From Chloroflexota bacterium (GTDB lineage Bacteria > Chloroflexota > Anaerolineae > Anaerolineales > UBA4823), in the NCBI GenBank assembly GCA_029265355.1, contig JAJUJL010000018.1:17425-81424 (forward strand): 64,000 bases of DNA, read 5' to 3'. The notes beneath the pieces were generated by a model. It saw nothing but the letters and a program-made list of their open reading frames with translations. It was not told the origin of the DNA and did not search any database. This document shows, one piece after another, positions 18,528-27,608 of the stretch. Position numbers and translations under genes: made by a program. Every line of letters begins with the position of its first letter. The first letter of the stretch is position 1.

Positions 18528-19664
18528 TCACCGTTCGTACCGTCGTTCGGTGCGATCCCGTTGTGCTTTGCGCTCCAAAGCCAACTCGATCAATCGATCT
18601 ACCAGCTCGGGATAGCTCATACCGCTGGCTTCCCACAGCTTGGCGTACATACTGATACTGGTGAATCCAGGTATGGTATTGACCTCGCTCAGGTACAGCT
18701 CCTGACTTTCTTTATCCAACAAGAAATCCACCCGCGCCATGCCAGCGCAATCAATGGCCTGGTACGCTTGCAGGGCAATCTCCTGGACCTGGGCTGTGAT
18801 CTCAGGCGACAGAGGCGCCGGGATCAGCAAGCGGGAGCGATCATCATGGTACTTGGCATTGTAGGAGTAGAAATCCTCCGCCGGTATGATCTCGCCCGGT
18901 AGCGACGCCTGCGGGTGGTCGTTGCCCAACACACTGACCTCGATCTCTCGTGCCGGAATACCGCGCTCGACCAGCACTCGCCGGTCATAGCGTGCAGCCT
19001 CCAACAAGCCCTCCAGCAAATCTGAACGGCTGCGCACTTTGCTCACGCCCACCGACGAGCCCAGGTTGGCTGGTTTGACAAACAGCGGGAAAGGTGCGAC
19101 GGCTTCGGCTTTTGCCAGCGCAGATTCGATGTCCGTCTCGATCTCGCTGCGCAGCAGCAGCGCCGATTCGAGCACAGGTAATGAATGAGCGCGCATCACA
19201 TCTTTGAACAGCGCTTTGTCCATGCCCACCGCCGAGCCCAGTACACCAGCGCCCACGTAAGCGATATCTGCCATCTCCAGTACGCCCTGTAACGTACCAT
19301 CCTCGCCGAAGGTGCCATGCAGCACCGGGAAGATCACGTCCAGTTCAACCAAAGCTTCCAACACGCTGCCACGAAAACCATACAATCCAGAATGGGTTGG
19401 ATCGGGCAACAACGCTGCCGGTGTTAAGTGTCGATGATCGCCGGAGAGCAACGCTTCTAATACATCACCTGGCGCATGCGTCGCGCTGACCCACCAGGCG
19501 CCGTCCAGGGTGATGCCAATCTGGGTCACCTCATATTTCTCCGCTGACAACGCGGCCAGCACCGAGCGCGCCGACATCAGCGAAACCGCATGCTCGCCCG
19601 ACCGGCCGCCAAAGATGACCCCGATGCGCAGTTTACGTTGCGCTCCAGACAATTGCCCACTCAT
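18528..19664 (-). CDS. ddl: D-alanine--D-alanine ligase
   Basis: Joins two D-alanines with ATP for the peptidoglycan stem peptide. The 378 residues belong to the longer Ddl/VanA-like subgroup: IGVIFGGRSGEHAVSLMSA at the start, KPANLGSSVGVSK in the ATP-grasp domain, FYSYNAKYHDD (Tyr in the omega loop, as in dipeptide ligases, rather than the His of VanA) and EVNTIPGFTSISMY. Genuine D-Ala-D-Ala activity is therefore expected, not D-Ala-D-Lac. It sits three bases after murB and 11 before ftsQ. Confidence 0.96.
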   Translation of the reverse strand: MSGQLSGAQRKLRIGVIFGGRSGEHAVSLMSARSVLAALSAEKYEVTQIGITLDGAWWVSATHAPGDVLEALLSGDHRHLTPAALLPDPTHSGLYGFRGSVLEALVELDVIFPVLHGTFGEDGTLQGVLEMADIAYVGAGVLGSAVGMDKALFKDVMRAHSLPVLESALLLRSEIETDIESALAKAEAVAPFPLFVKPANLGSSVGVSKVRSRSDLLEGLLEAARYDRRVLVERGIPAREIEVSVLGNDHPQASLPGEIIPAEDFYSYNAKYHDDRSRLLIPAPLSPEITAQVQEIALQAYQAIDCAGMARVDFLLDKESQELYLSEVNTIPGFTSISMYAKLWEASGMSYPELVDRLIELALERKAQRDRTERRYER

Positions 19665-19667
19665 CGT

Positions 19668-20681
19668 TTACAATCCATCTCTTTCAATTCCTGCGATCTC
19701 TTCTGCCCAATCTCCAACTAGCTCCACTTCCAGCTCGAGCTGGATACCCGTTTGTTCACGGACGATATGCTGCGCGGTGCGGATCAGACGGTAGACATCC
19801 TGCGCTGTCGCCCCGCCAAGGTTGATAAAAAAATTGGCATGCAACGAGCTGATCTGCGCCCCACCGATTTGTAATCCCTTTAAGCCAGCGGCTTCGATCA
19901 GACGTCCCGCGTAATCTCCGGCAGGATTCTTGAACATCGAACCCATGCTCGCTCCGGGCGGCTGAGTGCGCCGTCGGTAGGCCACCAGCTCATCCAAACG
20001 AGCCTGCACCGACTGGGGTGTGCTGCGCGTGAGCTGTAAAGTTGCTGCCAGGACGATTGCCTGAGGTTGGCCTGCCTGGATTTTGCCTTTGAGGGCGCTG
20101 CTCCGGTAGGTGTACTGCAATTGCTCCACCGTCCATTCAACCCTGCCAACACCATGTTGCAAGATTTCTGCCACCAACAAATTGCCTGCCATATCGCCGC
20201 CGTGGGCGCCAGCGTTGCCAACCACCGCCCCACCCACAGTTCCGGGGATGCCTGCTGCCCACTCCAACCCGCCCAGGCCGTGTGCTGCCGCCTGGCGCGC
20301 CAATGCGCCAAAATTGGCTCCAGACTCTGCCCACACCCGGGGCGGTTCCATCTGCAGATCGAACCGCACGGCGCGTGCGCGGTTGATGATCGTCACGCCG
20401 CGCACACCCCGCTCGCTGACCAGGATGTTCGAGCCGCCGCCCAGGATCACAAAAGGCGCCTTATGCTGCCACAGGAGCTCGGCTGACTGCACCAGCTCGG
20501 AAAGCTGTGTTACCTCGACCAGGTAGTCTGCGCGTCCACCCAGGCGCGCCGCCGTGTAACGATCCAGAGGCTGGTCGTAATGCAATCGTTCGCCAAAGAT
20601 CGCCTTGAGCGCAGTCAGGAGCTGCGGCTTATCCAGCAAAGCGTCTCTTGTTTGCATGGGGCGTGGGTGTGATCCGATCAT
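19668..20681 (-). CDS. murB: UDP-N-acetylenolpyruvoylglucosamine reductase
   Basis: FAD enzyme that completes UDP-MurNAc with NADPH. The 337 residues show the PCMH-type FAD fold (FVILGGGSNILVSERGVRGV), AGIPGTVGGAVVGNAGAHGG, the YRSS tyrosine-bearing segment, RRRTQPPGASMGSMFKNP with the catalytic Ser and a terminal Glu-rich helix. It is a type I or III MurB by length. murA, the preceding step, is not in the window. An internal ATG at 20657 is an alternative start. Gaps to its neighbours are short. Confidence 0.96.
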   Translation of the reverse strand: MIGSHPRPMQTRDALLDKPQLLTALKAIFGERLHYDQPLDRYTAARLGGRADYLVEVTQLSELVQSAELLWQHKAPFVILGGGSNILVSERGVRGVTIINRARAVRFDLQMEPPRVWAESGANFGALARQAAAHGLGGLEWAAGIPGTVGGAVVGNAGAHGGDMAGNLLVAEILQHGVGRVEWTVEQLQYTYRSSALKGKIQAGQPQAIVLAATLQLTRSTPQSVQARLDELVAYRRRTQPPGASMGSMFKNPAGDYAGRLIEAAGLKGLQIGGAQISSLHANFFINLGGATAQDVYRLIRTAQHIVREQTGIQLELEVELVGDWAEEIAGIERDGL

Positions 20682-20708
20682 ATCAGGCGCAGATACCTCA
20701 GCCTGCTC

Positions 20709-20894
20709 TCACAGGTTCTTGCAGCGCTCGATGAGTTTCAACAGCATCTCCCGGGTGTGGGGAACGCTGCGCCCCTTGATTGGCGGCTTACGGGAAGGCG
20801 CAGGCGGCTGCTCACCCTCTGCAGGGCGAACCTTCAAGTGCAATGCCTGAGGGTCTAACGTTTCTGTGGAGTAAACTTTCTTCTCTTCTGCCAT
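20709..20894 (-). CDS. Small hypothetical protein between murC and murB
   Basis: A 61-residue frame with an AAGGA-type site about ten bases upstream, 26 bases after murC and 27 before murB, all in one direction. It is charged, with a Pro-rich middle (PAPSRKPPIKGRS) and a predicted helix at the end (MLLKLIERCKNL). There is no signal peptide or membrane helix. The position inside a tightly packed operon supports it being real. I do not recognise the family. Confidence 0.6.
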   Translation of the reverse strand: MAEEKKVYSTETLDPQALHLKVRPAEGEQPPAPSRKPPIKGRSVPHTREMLLKLIERCKNL

Positions 20895-20920
20895 TGCTCA
20901 ATCCTTTCTCAACTGGCGAT

Positions 20921-22330
20921 TTATCTCGCCGAGGCTGCCTGCCTCTCCATCAGCCTCTCGAACACAATCCGGCTCAATTCTAGAGCATCGCCCGCTGATA
21001 GCACCAGCAGCACATCGTTGGCGCGCAAATGCGCATACAGGTAGCTCGCGGCTTCTTCCAGGGTGGCGCAGTAAGCCGCGCCGGGGTGCTGCATGCGCTC
21101 TACCAATTGGCGTGAAGAAAATCCATCTTTCGGCGCCTGCTCACGCGCCGCATACACCTCGGTGACCACCACCCGATCAGCCTCCCGCAGCGCAGCGATG
21201 AACTCTTCTCCCAACAGCCGGGTGCGCGAATAGGTGTGCGGTTGCCAGGCTGCCCATACGCGGCGATTGGGGTAGCGCTGGCGAGCTGCCTCCAGGGTCG
21301 CCTTGATCTCGGTTGGATGGTGGGCGTAATCATCCACAATCACCACACCAGCCGCCTCGCCGCGCAAATCGAAGCGCCGCCCCACGCCCTTGTATTCGCT
21401 GAGCGCCCGGGCAGCTCGTTCGAGATCCAGGCCCAGAAAATCTGCCACAGCCAGGGCTGCCGTGGCATTGAGCACGTTGTGCTTGCCCGGCGCCTGCAGG
21501 CTCAACTTTGCCAGAGGTTTCTCCGTGAAGGGGCTGCGCACCAGCGCATCGAAACCGCCGCGCGCATTCACCACCAAATCCACCGCCTGGTAATCAGGAA
21601 GTTCGCGTCCCACCCAGGCGTACAGCCCATAAGAACGCCGTGTGCTGCGCAGTTCGAACTCCGCTTGCAACAAGCCGCGTGCGCCGGTATCGTCGCTGCA
21701 AGCCAACAAAACGCCGCCCGGTTTCACCTGCCTGGCAAACCTGGTGAACGCATCCAGATAATCCCGCGGGGTGGGGAAGCAATCTGGATGATCATGCTCA
21801 ATATTGGTCACCACCGCCACCATCGGTTCGAGGCCCAAGAACATATTGTCGTATTCGTCCGCCTCCACCACAAATAAGCGCCCGCTGCCGGCGCGAGCAT
21901 TGGCGCCCAGGTTGGCAGAGATGCCGCCGATGATGTAGCCAGGCTGCTCTCCCAAAGCAGTCAACATCCAGGCGATCATGGCGGTGGTAGTGGTTTTTCC
22001 GTGGGTGCCAGCAACAGCGATACACTGCTGCCCTGCCAGCAAGCTGCCGAAGAACTCGTTGCGTTTAAGCACCGGGATACCCTGGGCCAGGGCCGCCTCC
22101 ACTTCTGGGTTATCGGCTGTCACCGCCGAAGAGCGCACCACCACCTGCGCGCCAACGATGTTTTCTGGGCGATGTCCGATAAACACCTGCGCACCTGCCT
22201 CACGCAGAGAATCGAGGAGCGACGAATCCTGGCGGTCGGAACCGCTCACGGTTTCGCCGCGCTCCAGCAGCACCCGGGCAATTGCCGAAAGTCCGCTTCC
22301 TCCAATGCCGATCAAATGCACATGCGTCAT
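20921..22330 (-). CDS. murC: UDP-N-acetylmuramate--L-alanine ligase
   Basis: Adds L-Ala, the first residue of the stem peptide. From the ATG at 22330 it has 469 residues: HLIGIGGSGLSAIARVL (nucleotide sugar binding), VAGTHGKTTTTAM (P-loop), EADEYDNMFL, VVTNIEHDHPD and DDYAHHPTEIKATL in the C-terminal domain. The longer open frame upstream (to 22519) covers the end of the previous gene and is not used. Its Mur ligase neighbours murD and murF lie further upstream in the same operon. Confidence 0.97.
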   Translation of the reverse strand: MTHVHLIGIGGSGLSAIARVLLERGETVSGSDRQDSSLLDSLREAGAQVFIGHRPENIVGAQVVVRSSAVTADNPEVEAALAQGIPVLKRNEFFGSLLAGQQCIAVAGTHGKTTTTAMIAWMLTALGEQPGYIIGGISANLGANARAGSGRLFVVEADEYDNMFLGLEPMVAVVTNIEHDHPDCFPTPRDYLDAFTRFARQVKPGGVLLACSDDTGARGLLQAEFELRSTRRSYGLYAWVGRELPDYQAVDLVVNARGGFDALVRSPFTEKPLAKLSLQAPGKHNVLNATAALAVADFLGLDLERAARALSEYKGVGRRFDLRGEAAGVVIVDDYAHHPTEIKATLEAARQRYPNRRVWAAWQPHTYSRTRLLGEEFIAALREADRVVVTEVYAAREQAPKDGFSSRQLVERMQHPGAAYCATLEEAASYLYAHLRANDVLLVLSAGDALELSRIVFERLMERQAASAR

Positions 22331-22344
22331 CAGTGTATACTGCC

Positions 22345-22872
22345 TCAGATAAAGACCACAATGACAAACAAGAAAGCCGCCGCCACGCCAAAGTAAATAT
22401 ATGGGCTGTTGTTGGCAATCAGCCACTTGGGCGGCAGCAAGTCCACCAACCCGGGTACCGGGTCTGGTTTGGTGATGTATGGCTTGAAAGGATAGTCCGA
22501 GATGTGCATGAAATACCACACCGTTCCCACGACCAGGAAACCATTCAATGCGCCCAGGAAAAAGCCCAGCATCGCATCCGACAATTTTTCCCGGGCAAAG
22601 CGTCCCTGCGGCACCTTCGGCAGATTGGGTGTTTGATAAGCAAACAGCACCAGCATCAGCACAATAATCGTGCGCAGCCAGAATTGCGGGCTGCCATTGG
22701 CATTCAGAAAGTCACGCAGCGAGGTGGGAACAAAGCGCTCCAATACAGCAATAATGAACAGCGACAGCACCACGCCAAAAGTCACCAGCAATTCCTTCGC
22801 CCAACCGCGCATCGAACCGATCAAAGCGAAGATGATCACATACATCCAAAAAGCGAAGGTTAGCTGCATCAT
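22345..22872 (-). CDS. CvpA family membrane protein
   Basis: A 175-residue integral membrane protein with four hydrophobic helices. MRGWAKELLVTFGVVLSLF and DAMLGFFLGALNGFLVVGTVWY match the CvpA (colicin V production) family, whose founding member is needed for colicin V export; the family is linked loosely to envelope functions. An extra hydrophobic helix closes the chain. GGAGG eight bases before the ATG pair at 22869-22872 sets the start. Lying between murG and murC, it may help in envelope assembly, but that is inference. Confidence 0.75.
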   Translation of the reverse strand: MMQLTFAFWMYVIIFALIGSMRGWAKELLVTFGVVLSLFIIAVLERFVPTSLRDFLNANGSPQFWLRTIIVLMLVLFAYQTPNLPKVPQGRFAREKLSDAMLGFFLGALNGFLVVGTVWYFMHISDYPFKPYITKPDPVPGLVDLLPPKWLIANNSPYIYFGVAAAFLFVIVVFI

Positions 22873-22900
22873 TCTGTACCTCCAACTGCTACACAGCCGA

Positions 22901-24049
22901 TTAGCCCGCTGCCAGGGAAACCAGCAAGTTGGCGATCTCTTTCCCGGCCTGCGGACGGGCCAACGAGCGCATCGCTGCGCCCATCGCCGCCCGTTTAGCC
23001 GGGTCGGAAAGCAGGCCAACCAATTCCGGAAGCAGTTTTTCCTGCATTTCACCATCCTGAATGATCCGGGCCGCGCCGCGCTGCTGCAGATACTGCGCGT
23101 TCACCTGCTGGTAGCGCCATGCAAACGGATAAGGCACCAAAATCGCTGGCAGACCAAAAAACGGATACTCGCCCAACGAGGAAGCGCCCGCCCGTGAGAC
23201 GACCACATCGGCGGCCGCCAGAGCCAGCGCCATCTCCTCGTGCAGGTACGGGAAGCAGTGGTAACGATCTGTCACGTCTTGCGGCAGGTTTGCCAGCGCC
23301 TGTTGTGTGTTTGCCTGCACTTCCTGCCAGTCGAGCTGCCCGGTCAGATGCACCACTTGCGCTAATGGCAGTAAATCCGGCAAAATCGCCTGCACAGCGC
23401 GGTTGATCGAGCGCGCCCCTCGACTCCCGCCCGTGACCAGCACCACGGGTAAGTCAGGGGATAACCCCAACTTTTGTCGCGCCATGGTTGGGGTGGTGCG
23501 CGCCAGGTCCGGTCGCAACGGATAACCAGTTTCGACCACCTGGCTCTTGCGCGGCAGGAAATCCCGGCTTTGCTCAGCCGTCACCGCGATCCGGTCAGCG
23601 AAGCGCGCCAGCACTTTCAACGCCAGTCCAGGCTCGATATCCGGTACATACAGCAAGCTGCGCATGCCGCTCACCAACCTGGCAGCCAGCGCCATAGGCA
23701 CTGCTAGGTAGCCGCCGGTGAAAAGGAGCACATCCGGTTGAAAACGCCGCAAGATGCTGCTCGAGGCAGTTAACCCGCGCCCCAATTGCCACAAGTTTCC
23801 TGGCAGACGGCGCAGCCCAACCCCGTGGACGCCCGCCGCGGGAATACTCTCGAACGCAATGTGTTCCCGCTTCACCAGTTCCTCCTCCATGCCGCCTGCG
23901 CCGCCAACCCAGAGCACCTCAAGACCCGGAAATTTCTGGGGCTCGGCGTCAGCGAGCGCGTACAGGTTTTTCAGCACGCTCAGCGCGGGATACACGCCGC
24001 CGCCCGTACCGCCGGCGCAAATCAACAACCGAATTGAAGAGCCTGCCAT
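22901..24049 (-). CDS. murG: MurG N-acetylglucosaminyltransferase (lipid II synthesis)
   Basis: Adds GlcNAc to lipid I on the inner membrane face to give lipid II. The 382 residues have the GT-B fold: CAGGTGGGVYPAL at the start, LFTGGYLAVPMALAARL in the acceptor domain, VTGGSRGARSINRAV and VVSRAGASSLGEYPFFGLPAILVPYPFA for UDP-GlcNAc binding. The usual GGTGGH loop here reads GGTGGG, so the conserved His (position 18 in E. coli, also residue 18 here) is Gly. The first 101 bases overlap the end of ftsW. Confidence 0.95.
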   Translation of the reverse strand: MAGSSIRLLICAGGTGGGVYPALSVLKNLYALADAEPQKFPGLEVLWVGGAGGMEEELVKREHIAFESIPAAGVHGVGLRRLPGNLWQLGRGLTASSSILRRFQPDVLLFTGGYLAVPMALAARLVSGMRSLLYVPDIEPGLALKVLARFADRIAVTAEQSRDFLPRKSQVVETGYPLRPDLARTTPTMARQKLGLSPDLPVVLVTGGSRGARSINRAVQAILPDLLPLAQVVHLTGQLDWQEVQANTQQALANLPQDVTDRYHCFPYLHEEMALALAAADVVVSRAGASSLGEYPFFGLPAILVPYPFAWRYQQVNAQYLQQRGAARIIQDGEMQEKLLPELVGLLSDPAKRAAMGAAMRSLARPQAGKEIANLLVSLAAG

Positions 24050-25208
24050 CCTCCTCCTGTGTTTGGATTGATAATCGCGAGATGTTCATCAAGATGCCAA
24101 TCGAAGCCAGCGTCACCAATAAGTTCGAGCCGCCAGCGCTGATCAACGGCAATGCATTGCCGGCAAATGGCAGCATGTTGACCATCACCGCCATGTTGAT
24201 AAATGCCTCCCAAACAATCCACAGCGTCAATCCGGAGGCCATCAAAGTGCCCAGGCCATCCGGGGCGCGCCGGGCGATGAGCAGGCCACGCCACAACACC
24301 ACGGTGTACAGAACCAACAAGATGGCTGCGCCGAAAACGCCCGTCTCTTCACCTACCACGGCATAGATGCTATCGGTGGGCGGTACGGGTAGGCCGGTCA
24401 GTTTGGTTTCCGATTTACCGATGCCCACCCCGAACCACCCGCCATTGGAGAATGCCTCCAGGGAGCGCCGTACATGGTAATGCGCACTTAACGGATCGCG
24501 CAGCCCTGGCAAATAAGCGCTGATGCGTTCATTGCCGGTTGGGTTCAACTGCACCACCACCGCGCCGACCAAGAGAGCCACGACCACCAACAGAAAGATC
24601 TGCCGCAGATCGGCACCAGCCAGGAAAAAGAGCGTACCGCCCAGGATAAAGATGGTGACCACAGCGCTCAAGTCGGGCTGCACAATAATTAACCCGCCCA
24701 ACACACCCAAAATGACAGACAGGGGGAATAACCCCAGGTTGACATCCTTGAGCTGGTCTTTGCGGGCGTATAACCACACAGACAAATACAATACCGTGAC
24801 GATCTTCGCCAGCTCAGAAGGCTGCACGGAACCGCCAATCAACGTGCGAACTGCATTGTTGCGCACTTCGTTGACCAGCAACACCACAATCAGCAGAATC
24901 ACCGTGAATGCCATGGCTGGTACAGCCAATTTTTGCCAGGCGTGGTAATCGACGACCGTCAACGCTACTGCCACGATCAAACCCAACCCCAACCAAATGA
25001 GCTGGCGCTGGAACATAAATGCTGCGTTTTGATAATGTTGGTAGGAGTAGTCCCAACTGGCTGAATAAACCATCAGGATCCCAAATACCAATAACGAGAC
25101 CGAGGCAACCAGTAAGGGCAGGTCGAGCTTAAGTCGCACCCCGCGACGCCGGCTGGCTGGACGTGTAGGCCTTTCGTTTACAGTTGGTGTACCAGTTGCC
25201 GAAAACAT
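23949..25208 (-). CDS. ftsW: Peptidoglycan glycosyltransferase FtsW (SEDS family)
   Basis: Polymerises lipid II at the septum together with its class b penicillin-binding protein. The 419 residues have about ten membrane helices, the SEDS motifs GGSVQPSELAKI, VQPDLSAVVTIF, GIGKSETKLTGLPVPPTDSIYAVVGEE and LPLISAGGSNLL, and basic tails at both ends. ftsI, its partner, is upstream in the same operon. The coding region overlaps murD by 31 bases and murG by 101. RodA is an alternative name for this family, but the dcw setting favours FtsW. Confidence 0.95.
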   Translation of the reverse strand: MFSATGTPTVNERPTRPASRRRGVRLKLDLPLLVASVSLLVFGILMVYSASWDYSYQHYQNAAFMFQRQLIWLGLGLIVAVALTVVDYHAWQKLAVPAMAFTVILLIVVLLVNEVRNNAVRTLIGGSVQPSELAKIVTVLYLSVWLYARKDQLKDVNLGLFPLSVILGVLGGLIIVQPDLSAVVTIFILGGTLFFLAGADLRQIFLLVVVALLVGAVVVQLNPTGNERISAYLPGLRDPLSAHYHVRRSLEAFSNGGWFGVGIGKSETKLTGLPVPPTDSIYAVVGEETGVFGAAILLVLYTVVLWRGLLIARRAPDGLGTLMASGLTLWIVWEAFINMAVMVNMLPFAGNALPLISAGGSNLLVTLASIGILMNISRLSIQTQEEDGRLFNSVVDLRRRYGRRRVSRAERAEKPVRAR

Positions 25209-26587
25209 TCTCCTCGCTCCTCGAAATCTCTAAACTCGTCGAAACTGGTCCCTCCAGGAGAGAGCAGCACGACGTAACCCGGGCGCGCCAGGCGAGCCGC
25301 TTGTTGCACAGCCTGGCGCAGTCCATCGCACACCGTCAGGCTCGGTCCGGCAGCCTTTTCAGAAGAAGATACGCTTTCCATTGCTCGCTTGATTTTCTCC
25401 GCTGCTTCACCAAACAGGATCAAGTGATCGACGCGCTGGTGCACCAGCCTGGCAAAATCATCCCAGGGCAGGTCTTTATCCCGCCCGCCAGCCAGCAGGA
25501 TCAACCGCTCTTGATAAGCTCGGATGGCTGCCATGCTGCGTTCGGGAGCAGTGGCAATCGAATCGTTGATCCAGTCCGCGCCGCCCCAATGACGCACGAA
25601 TTCCAGCCGGTGCGCCACGCCGCGGAAGCCTGCCACCCCAGCTCGCATAGCGTGGGCGGGAAGCCGAGCCGCAGCGGCTATCGCACAGGCTGCCAGCACA
25701 TTGAGCAAATTATGCTCGCCGCGCAGCAGGATCTCCGACCTGGGCATCAACTCCAGGAGCTGGTTGCCATCCGAGTAAACCAGACGGTCGCCTTCCACAA
25801 AGGCGCTCGGCGCGCGATCGCTGCGCTGCATGCCAAACGCCACCAGCCCACCCCGCACTTGGTCGGCCAGGGACCATGCACCAGGGTCGTCGCATCCCAA
25901 CACAGCCACGTCGCCAGCGCCCTGGAAATCCAGGATGCGCGCCTTGGCAGCCAGGTAAGCTGCCATCGTTTTATGCCGGTCGAGATGGTTGGGCGTAACA
26001 TTCAGCACAGCCGCCACTTGCGGCGATTTGGTCATCAGCTCGAGCTGGAAACTGGACAATTCCATCACCGCCAGATCGTCTTTCCGCATTTGTTCAAGGT
26101 GGGCAATCAGCGGATCACCGATGTTGCCGCCCACCCACACCCGCTGGTCGCCTGGCGTCTGCTCTGCACCAGCCAGCGCCATGCGCCCCACCAGCGTTGT
26201 GGTGGTTGTCTTTCCTGCCGAGCCAGTGATGCCAATCACCCGGCAAGGCGCGGATTCCAGGAAGATTTGCGAGTCGTTGGTCAGAGGTATGCCTCGCGCT
26301 TGTGCGGCTTTCACCAATGACAAATCCAGCGGCACCCCACCGGAAAGACATAAGACATCAGCTCGTTCCAGCAACTCCAGTGGGTGGTCGCCAAGCACCC
26401 ATTCGAGCGGGTAGTTGGTGCGTCCCTCCAAATCGCTCAAGGCGGCCATCGCCGGTGCAAGCTCGCTTGCTGTGCGGCGGTCGTTGATGATCACAGCGCT
26501 GCCCAGAGTGGCCAGGTGGCGTGCCAAAGCCAACCCTTGCCGGGCTGCGCCAACCATCACCACGCGCCTGTCACGCCAATCTGTCAT
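25178..26587 (-). CDS. murD: UDP-N-acetylmuramoylalanine--D-glutamate ligase
   Basis: Adds D-Glu to UDP-MurNAc-L-Ala. From the ATG at 26587 (GAGGAG upstream) it has 469 residues: VVMVGAARQGLALARHL, GITGSAGKTTTTTLVG (P-loop), VMELSSFQLELM, NVTPNHLDRHKTM, GEHNLLNVLAA and INDSIATAPERSMAA, all typical of MurD. The C-terminal domain has LLAGGRDKDLPWDDF and LLSPGGTSFDEF. The extra upstream frame to 26623 overlaps the mraY end and is not used. Confidence 0.97.
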   Translation of the reverse strand: MTDWRDRRVVMVGAARQGLALARHLATLGSAVIINDRRTASELAPAMAALSDLEGRTNYPLEWVLGDHPLELLERADVLCLSGGVPLDLSLVKAAQARGIPLTNDSQIFLESAPCRVIGITGSAGKTTTTTLVGRMALAGAEQTPGDQRVWVGGNIGDPLIAHLEQMRKDDLAVMELSSFQLELMTKSPQVAAVLNVTPNHLDRHKTMAAYLAAKARILDFQGAGDVAVLGCDDPGAWSLADQVRGGLVAFGMQRSDRAPSAFVEGDRLVYSDGNQLLELMPRSEILLRGEHNLLNVLAACAIAAAARLPAHAMRAGVAGFRGVAHRLEFVRHWGGADWINDSIATAPERSMAAIRAYQERLILLAGGRDKDLPWDDFARLVHQRVDHLILFGEAAEKIKRAMESVSSSEKAAGPSLTVCDGLRQAVQQAARLARPGYVVLLSPGGTSFDEFRDFEERGECFRQLVHQL

Positions 26588-26600
26588 CGACTGCCACTCC

Positions 26601-27608
26601 TCATACCACCGCCAGGGCCACACCCAACATGGCCGCCAACAAGCTGATCAACCAAAATCGTTGCACGATCTGCGTCTCACTCCAACCCAGGAGCTCGAAG
26701 TGGTGATGCAATGGCGCCATCTTGAACAGGCGCCGCCCCTCTCCATAGCGCCGGCGGGTGTACTTGAAATAGCCGGTCTGCAAGATGATGGAAAGGGTAA
26801 TGCTGACCGGTATGATAGCAATCAAGGGCAGCAACGGCCATTGACCGGTCATCAACGCCACCACCGCCAGGGTAGCCCCAAGCGGCAGCGATCCAGTATC
26901 GCCCATAAACAATTCCGCCGGGTGAACATTGAAATATAGAAATCCAAACAACGCGCCGGTGATGGTGAAACAAAAACGCGCCAGGAAGATCTGGCCTTGC
27001 AGCAGGGCAATTGCGCCATAGGTGGCGTAAGCGGTGGCAGAAATCAAGCCTGCCATCCCGTCCAGGCCATCCGTAAAATTCACCGCGTTCGAAAATCCAA
27101 CCAGCAAGAACATCACCACCGGGATATACCACATCCCAATGTGAATCTCTTTGCTGACACCTGGCAGGTACATCTCCGGCACATCCAAGAAATAGCGTAG
27201 GCCGATGGCAACCAGCACTGAGAAAAGCAGTTGGAAGAAAAATTTCGTGCGGGCGCTCATACCAATCCCTGCCCGCTTGCCGCGAATCCCTTCCCAATCG
27301 TCCACCGCCCCCAACAAACCGTACACCACCAACACACCCAGCGGGAGCAGCACGGAGCGGCCCGAGACACTCAAACCAATCAAAGAACCAGCGTTGAGCA
27401 GCACGGTGATCAGCAGCACCGGCAGAATAATCATTACCCCACCCATGGTGGGCGTGCCAAGTTTCGTGAAATGGCTCTGCGGGCCCTCGACGCGGATTTG
27501 CTTGCCAATTTTGAAATAGCGCAGCACGCGCAGCAGCGGAGTGCCCCAAATAACCGTCAGCATAAAACTGAACGCAGCCAGCGAGAGCGAAATTGCAGCC
27601 TGATTCAT
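26601..27608 (-). CDS. mraY: Phospho-N-acetylmuramoyl-pentapeptide-transferase
   Basis: Transfers phospho-MurNAc-pentapeptide to undecaprenyl phosphate, giving lipid I. The 335-residue membrane protein has about ten helices and the family motifs SHFTKLGTPTMGGVMI, GAVDDWEG (paired Asp), NFTDGLDGMAG, FMGDTGSLPLGA and HHHFELLGWSETQIV. Its first four bases overlap the end of murF (ATGA), so the two are translationally coupled. Confidence 0.97.
   Translation of the reverse strand: MNQAAISLSLAAFSFMLTVIWGTPLLRVLRYFKIGKQIRVEGPQSHFTKLGTPTMGGVMIILPVLLITVLLNAGSLIGLSVSGRSVLLPLGVLVVYGLLGAVDDWEGIRGKRAGIGMSARTKFFFQLLFSVLVAIGLRYFLDVPEMYLPGVSKEIHIGMWYIPVVMFLLVGFSNAVNFTDGLDGMAGLISATAYATYGAIALLQGQIFLARFCFTITGALFGFLYFNVHPAELFMGDTGSLPLGATLAVVALMTGQWPLLPLIAIIPVSITLSIILQTGYFKYTRRRYGEGRRLFKMAPLHHHFELLGWSETQIVQRFWLISLLAAMLGVALAVV

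Noticed and set aside
18517..18636. Forty-codon N-terminal extension of ftsQ
   Set aside because: It lies entirely within ddl and has no ribosome site, while GAGGAGA precedes the ATG at 18516.
22331..22519. N-terminal extension of murC
   Set aside because: It reads through the end of the cvpA-like gene in another frame and is unlike MurC.
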